From Scalindua sp964437425 (GTDB lineage: Bacteria > Planctomycetota > Brocadiia > Brocadiales > Scalinduaceae), in the NCBI GenBank assembly GCA_964437425.1, contig CAYTGO010000088.1:1-9610 (forward strand): a stretch of DNA of 9,610 nt, given 5' to 3'. Position 1 is the first letter of the stretch. Each line of letters starts with the position of its first letter. Positions 6,507 to 9,610 of the stretch are shown piece after piece. Position numbers and translations under genes: made by a program. A model generated the notes under the pieces. The model saw only the letters and a list, made by a program, of their open reading frames with translations, was not told the DNA's origin and did not search any database.

Positions 6507-7991
6507 ATGAATATACCTTTGGTGTTGCACACCCTGGGAAATCTCTTTCTACTTCTTTCGGGTATATTACTCATACCATTCGGAGTGTCTCTTTTTTATG
6601 GAACGAGGGAAGAGATATGGGCATTTGTCTTTTCATTCATTGCATCAGGGGTTACAGGCTTAGCGTTCAAATTTTTTCTAAAACCCAAGAAAGAAGATAT
6701 TACTATCAGAGAGGGTCTGGCTATAGTGGCATTCTGGTGGATGTTCTGTGCTCTGTTTGGCGCCTTGCCTTATTGGCTTTCCGGGACTTGTGATACCTTT
6801 TGTGATTCTTACTTTGAATCAATGAGTGGACTCACAACTACAGGCGCTTCTATTTTCAACGACATTGAGGCATTGCCACACGGAATCCTGTTCTGGAGGA
6901 GCATGACACAATGGCTTGGGGGGATGGGTATCGTTGTTTTCTTTGTCGCAATCCTTCCTACAATTGGCGTCGGTGGCCATAAACTGTTCAGCGCTGAAGC
7001 GCCTGATCTTACGACGGACAAGATAAAACCCCGCATTGCTCAGACGGCAAAAATATTGTGGGTCATATACCTCTCTCTTACTGCCATTTTAATTCCGCTT
7101 TTATGGTTTGGTGGTATGGAATTTTTTGATGCGATCTGCCACGCCTTTACAACAATATCGACAGGAGGATTCTCTACTAAAAACCAGAGTATTGCTGCTT
7201 TTGACAGTCTGTTTATAGAGATCGTCATTATGGTCTTTGTTTTTATCGCAGGCTGCAATTTCATCCTCTATTACCAGTTGGTTACAGGAAAATTCAAAAA
7301 GGTACTGGCTAATTCAGAAATTCGTTTTTTTGTAAGCCTGATGTTATGTGCTATCTGCCTGGTAACGCTTGCACTCTTTTTCTTTGATTCAGATTTCTAT
7401 AATGGAGGTGTGAAAGATCATAGATATGACAGCTTTGGCGGATCGCTGAGGTATGCCGCATTTCAGACGGTTTCCATTATGACCAGCGCCGGATATTGCA
7501 ATGCTGATTTTGATCTCTGGCCGGATTTTTGTAGAGTTTTCCTTGTTCTCCTCATGTTTATTGGCGGATGTGCGGGTTCAACTGCCGGTGGTATGAAGGT
7601 TGCGAGAATAATGCTTCTCTGTAAGAGCGGCGTCAGGGAACTCTTTCACGTGCTGAGACCAAGAGCCATAATGCATGTTAAGCTTAGCGGTAGACCGGTA
7701 AGTGAAGATATAATTACAAACACGCTGGGTTTTATTGTAATAAACCTGGGATTATTTGGTGTCTTTTCGCTTATTCTTACCATCTTTGGTACCGAACTGA
7801 TTACGTCATTCAGTGCGATTGCATCGATGATGAGCAACGTCGGCCCTGCTCTGGCCGATGCGGGTGCTACCAAAAACTATAGCGGGATCGCTTACCCATG
7901 TAAATGGGTACTGATTTTTGCTATGCTGGTCGGCAGGTTGGAAATATACACAGTTATACTTATCTTTTTGCCACTAACATGGAAGAAGTAG
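6507..7991 (+). CDS. trkH: Trk system potassium uptake protein TrkH/TrkG family
   Basis: This is the potassium-translocating membrane subunit of the Trk system, partner of TrkA. The 494 residues fit the family length. Hydrophobic segments run from residue 5 to the end in the M1-P-M2 fourfold layout of the superfamily. The four selectivity-filter loops are visible: LTTTGAS (109-115), TTISTGGFS (215-223), SIMTSAGYC (323-331) and MMSNVGPAL (441-449). The conserved GGCAGSTAGGMKVAR (353-367) corresponds to the intramembrane gating loop of the third repeat, and the end LVGRLEIYT...PLTW is typical. An in-frame TGA at 6489-6491 and the absence of other starts between it and 6507 support this ATG. The nearest GGGTGA is 21 nt away, inside the hairpin arm, so initiation lacks a clear Shine-Dalgarno. 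Together with trkA it forms a compact potassium uptake operon. Confidence 0.95.
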   Translation: MNIPLVLHTLGNLFLLLSGILLIPFGVSLFYGTREEIWAFVFSFIASGVTGLAFKFFLKPKKEDITIREGLAIVAFWWMFCALFGALPYWLSGTCDTFCDSYFESMSGLTTTGASIFNDIEALPHGILFWRSMTQWLGGMGIVVFFVAILPTIGVGGHKLFSAEAPDLTTDKIKPRIAQTAKILWVIYLSLTAILIPLLWFGGMEFFDAICHAFTTISTGGFSTKNQSIAAFDSLFIEIVIMVFVFIAGCNFILYYQLVTGKFKKVLANSEIRFFVSLMLCAICLVTLALFFFDSDFYNGGVKDHRYDSFGGSLRYAAFQTVSIMTSAGYCNADFDLWPDFCRVFLVLLMFIGGCAGSTAGGMKVARIMLLCKSGVRELFHVLRPRAIMHVKLSGRPVSEDIITNTLGFIVINLGLFGVFSLILTIFGTELITSFSAIASMMSNVGPALADAGATKNYSGIAYPCKWVLIFAMLVGRLEIYTVILIFLPLTWKK

Positions 7992-8005
7992 GGTTGTAAT
8001 TGTTT

Positions 8006-8070
8006 GAAGTGACTACTTGCCCGCCAGTTTGCCAGGCGGGAAGTGATCTAAAGTTTAAAGTGCCTAAAGT
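8006..8070. repeat. GC-rich palindrome within short degenerate repeats
   Basis: The 165-bp spacer between trkH and yifB contains CCCGCC (8020-8025) and GGCGGG (8035-8040) as a hairpin with a 9-nt loop, extended by ACTT/AAGT outside a single unpaired G. The 7-bp word GAAGTGA occurs on both sides (8006-8012 and 8040-8046). Related words follow: AAGTGACTA (8007-8015), AAGTGATCTA (8041-8050) and AAGTGCCTA (8058-8066), with AAAGT recurring in between. There is no T-run, so it is not a clear terminator for trkH. It resembles a dispersed intergenic repeat, but other copies cannot be seen here. Confidence 0.55.
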
Positions 8071-8096
8071 AATAAACACAGGAAGTCGTTTAACTA

Positions 8097-8136
8097 AGGA
8101 TTCGAGAGAAAGTTAAGTTGTCTTTTCCCGAATCCT
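8097..8136 (+). other. Leader hairpin upstream of yifB
   Basis: AGGATTCG (8097-8104) pairs perfectly with CGAATCCT (8129-8136). After one A-C mismatch the stem can continue for five more pairs, including one G-U. The hairpin ends 9 nt before the yifB ribosome binding site and has no T-run after it. It may stabilise or modulate the yifB mRNA leader; chance is possible. Confidence 0.45.
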
Positions 8137-8145
8137 GATAACCAC

Positions 8146-8151
8146 GGAAGG
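8146..8151 (+). promoter_or_regulatory. Ribosome binding site of yifB
   Basis: GGAAGG lies 5 nt before the ATG at 8157. It is the clearest Shine-Dalgarno in the window, and it decides the start of the yifB gene, whose N-terminal sequence also aligns with the usual beginning of the family. Confidence 0.75.
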
Positions 8152-8156
8152 TTATA

Positions 8157-9610
8157 ATGGCAGAACTTGGGAAGGTAAAGAGTGTTGCGGTATATGGTAT
8201 CGAAGCGTACGTACTGGAAATAGAGGTGTACGTTACCAAGGGACAGCTACCCTCAACGGTAGTTATCGGACTGCCGGATGCAGCAGTTAAAGAGTGCAGG
8301 GACAGGGTAAAAGCTGCGCTCAAGAACAGTGGATACAAATTCCCCTATAAGAACATCACCATTAACCTGGCCCCCGCTGATAGAAAAAAGGAGGGCCCTT
8401 CCTTTGAACTGTCCATAGCAACGGGACTGCTCATTGCTACAAACCAGATAGAGACAGACAAGATAGACGAATACGGTATCGTAGGCGAGCTTGCGTTGGA
8501 TGGGCGGGTCAGAACTGTAAATGGTTGTTTATCAATGGCGATACAATGCAAAGAGGCAGGGTTGAAAGGAATGATCCTTCCTGCTGATAATGCGCCGGAA
8601 GCCGCGATCGTAGATGGCATTGATATTATTCCGGTTAATACCCTGTCTGATGCGGTAAGCTTTCTGACAAATGAGTTAGTTATCTCTCCATTCAATTTAA
8701 ACCTTCCAGATGTTTTCAGCAATTCCTCTCATTACGAAGTAGATTTCATGGACGTTAAGGGCCAGGAGCATGTAAAACGTGCACTTACCATAGCTGCGAC
8801 AGGAAACCATAACGTACTTATGATCGGCCCTCCGGGCTCGGGCAAAACGATGTTGACGCAAAGAGTTCCCACCATAATGCCCGGACTAACACTGGAAGAG
8901 GCTATTGAGACTACTGCAATATATAGTTCAGCCGGACTTTTAGGGCAGGACAAATCCCTGATAGCTACCAGGCCCTTCCGCAATCCACATCATACCATCA
9001 GTACTGCGGGACTGGTCGGGGGCGGCAGCTATCCACGTCCCGGTGAGATCAGCCTTGCGCATCATGGAGTACTCTTCCTTGATGAGCTGCCTGAATATAA
9101 CAGGAAGACGCTGGAAGTATTGCGGCAGCCGTTAGAGACGGATGAGATTACGATTTCAAGAGCAATGAGTTCAGTGATGTTTCCGGCGGAGATAATGCTG
9201 GTTGGGGCCATGAACCCATGCCCATGCGGATACAATACTGATCCAAAAAAAGAGTGTCACTGTTCACCGCGCCAGATACAGAACTACATATCCAAAATTT
9301 CCGGGCCTCTGCTTGACAGGATTGATATCCATGTTGAGGTCCCGAGCGTTCAGTACAAAGACCTGACATCAGACGCAGCCTGTGAATCGTCAGCAGTAAT
9401 CAGAGAGGAAGTTACAAAGGCACGTGATATACAGTTAAAGAGATTCCGGAGGCTCAAATACTCAACCAATTCCCGAATGTCAACTAAACAGGTAAAGAAC
9501 CATTGTTCACTGGACAGCCAGGCAGAGGAGTTGCTTCAACAGGCAATGATCGAACTCAACATCTCTGCAAGGGGTTATAATAAAATACTCAAGGTCGGCA
9601 GGACCATTGC
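8157..9610 (+). CDS. yifB: YifB/ComM family Mg-chelatase-like AAA+ ATPase (3' end missing)
   Basis: The open frame continues to the window edge, giving 484 codons of a family that is usually a little over 500 residues, so only a short C-terminal tail is missing. The N-terminal ChlI-like (Lon-type S5) domain spans about 5-125, with GIEAYVLEIEV, VVIGLPDAAVKE and ITINLAPAD. The AAA+ core follows, with Walker A GPPGSGKT at 224-231, PHHTIS, and Walker B VLFLDE at 305-310. A family-specific cysteine cluster C355-x-C357-x9-C367-x-C369 follows in NPCPCGY...CHC. LLDRIDIHVEVP and the C-terminal Mg_chelatase_C helical region come next. Known member ComM of competent bacteria is a hexameric helicase that promotes branch migration during natural transformation; most YifB proteins are uncharacterised. 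It is presumably cytosolic. It is separated from trkH by 165 bp, so it may be its own transcription unit, and no functional link to Trk is implied. Confidence 0.93.
   Translation, partial: MAELGKVKSVAVYGIEAYVLEIEVYVTKGQLPSTVVIGLPDAAVKECRDRVKAALKNSGYKFPYKNITINLAPADRKKEGPSFELSIATGLLIATNQIETDKIDEYGIVGELALDGRVRTVNGCLSMAIQCKEAGLKGMILPADNAPEAAIVDGIDIIPVNTLSDAVSFLTNELVISPFNLNLPDVFSNSSHYEVDFMDVKGQEHVKRALTIAATGNHNVLMIGPPGSGKTMLTQRVPTIMPGLTLEEAIETTAIYSSAGLLGQDKSLIATRPFRNPHHTISTAGLVGGGSYPRPGEISLAHHGVLFLDELPEYNRKTLEVLRQPLETDEITISRAMSSVMFPAEIMLVGAMNPCPCGYNTDPKKECHCSPRQIQNYISKISGPLLDRIDIHVEVPSVQYKDLTSDAACESSAVIREEVTKARDIQLKRFRRLKYSTNSRMSTKQVKNHCSLDSQAEELLQQAMIELNISARGYNKILKVGRTI

Noticed and set aside
8345..8722. 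125-codon minus-strand frame within yifB
   Set aside because: It lies opposite the conserved N-terminal domain of YifB and has no supporting start signal or motif.

Overview
The window carries six complete or partial operon-style bacterial chromosomal genes plus one large exported repeat protein, in two divergent groups. Estimated by eye, it is AT-rich but not extreme. No rRNA, tRNA, CRISPR array, insertion sequence or prophage gene was seen. The host is a bacterium. The large secreted HEAT-repeat protein, the Memo-family protein with an extra N-terminal domain, the DUF362 protein and the scarcity of strong Shine-Dalgarno sequences would fit an anammox-type planctomycete (Brocadiales). That is only a guess from gene style; Omnitrophota or other deep-branching Gram-negatives are possible too.

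Left part (1-2535, minus strand): a compact run reads from right to left as metallophosphoesterase, Memo-family protein (AmmeMemoRadiSam protein B type) and DUF362 protein, the last cut by the window edge. The first two are 5 bp apart and the last two 71 bp apart, so co-transcription is likely. All three look like conserved metal-dependent or redox-associated proteins of uncertain physiological role.

Middle (2536-4939): a 325-bp divergent intergenic region holds one good sigma70-like promoter candidate facing right and a weaker one facing left. It is followed by a 692-residue exported protein with two HEAT-repeat blocks, a Trp-rich linker with a probable coiled coil, and a TPR-like C-terminal part. 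A 15-bp hairpin with a T-run ends this unit.

Right part (5054-9610, plus strand): trkA and trkH, the cytosolic regulator and membrane subunit of a Trk potassium uptake system, are separated by 94 bp that contain a perfect 11-bp inverted repeat. After a 165-bp spacer with a GC-rich palindrome, short degenerate repeats and a leader hairpin comes a YifB/ComM-family AAA+ ATPase, cut by the right edge.

Most of the window is ordinary housekeeping sequence. The parts most worth a second look are the fused N-terminal domain on the Memo protein and its gene cluster, the architecture of the exported HEAT protein, the degenerate second NAD-binding loop of TrkA, and the small repeat block upstream of yifB.
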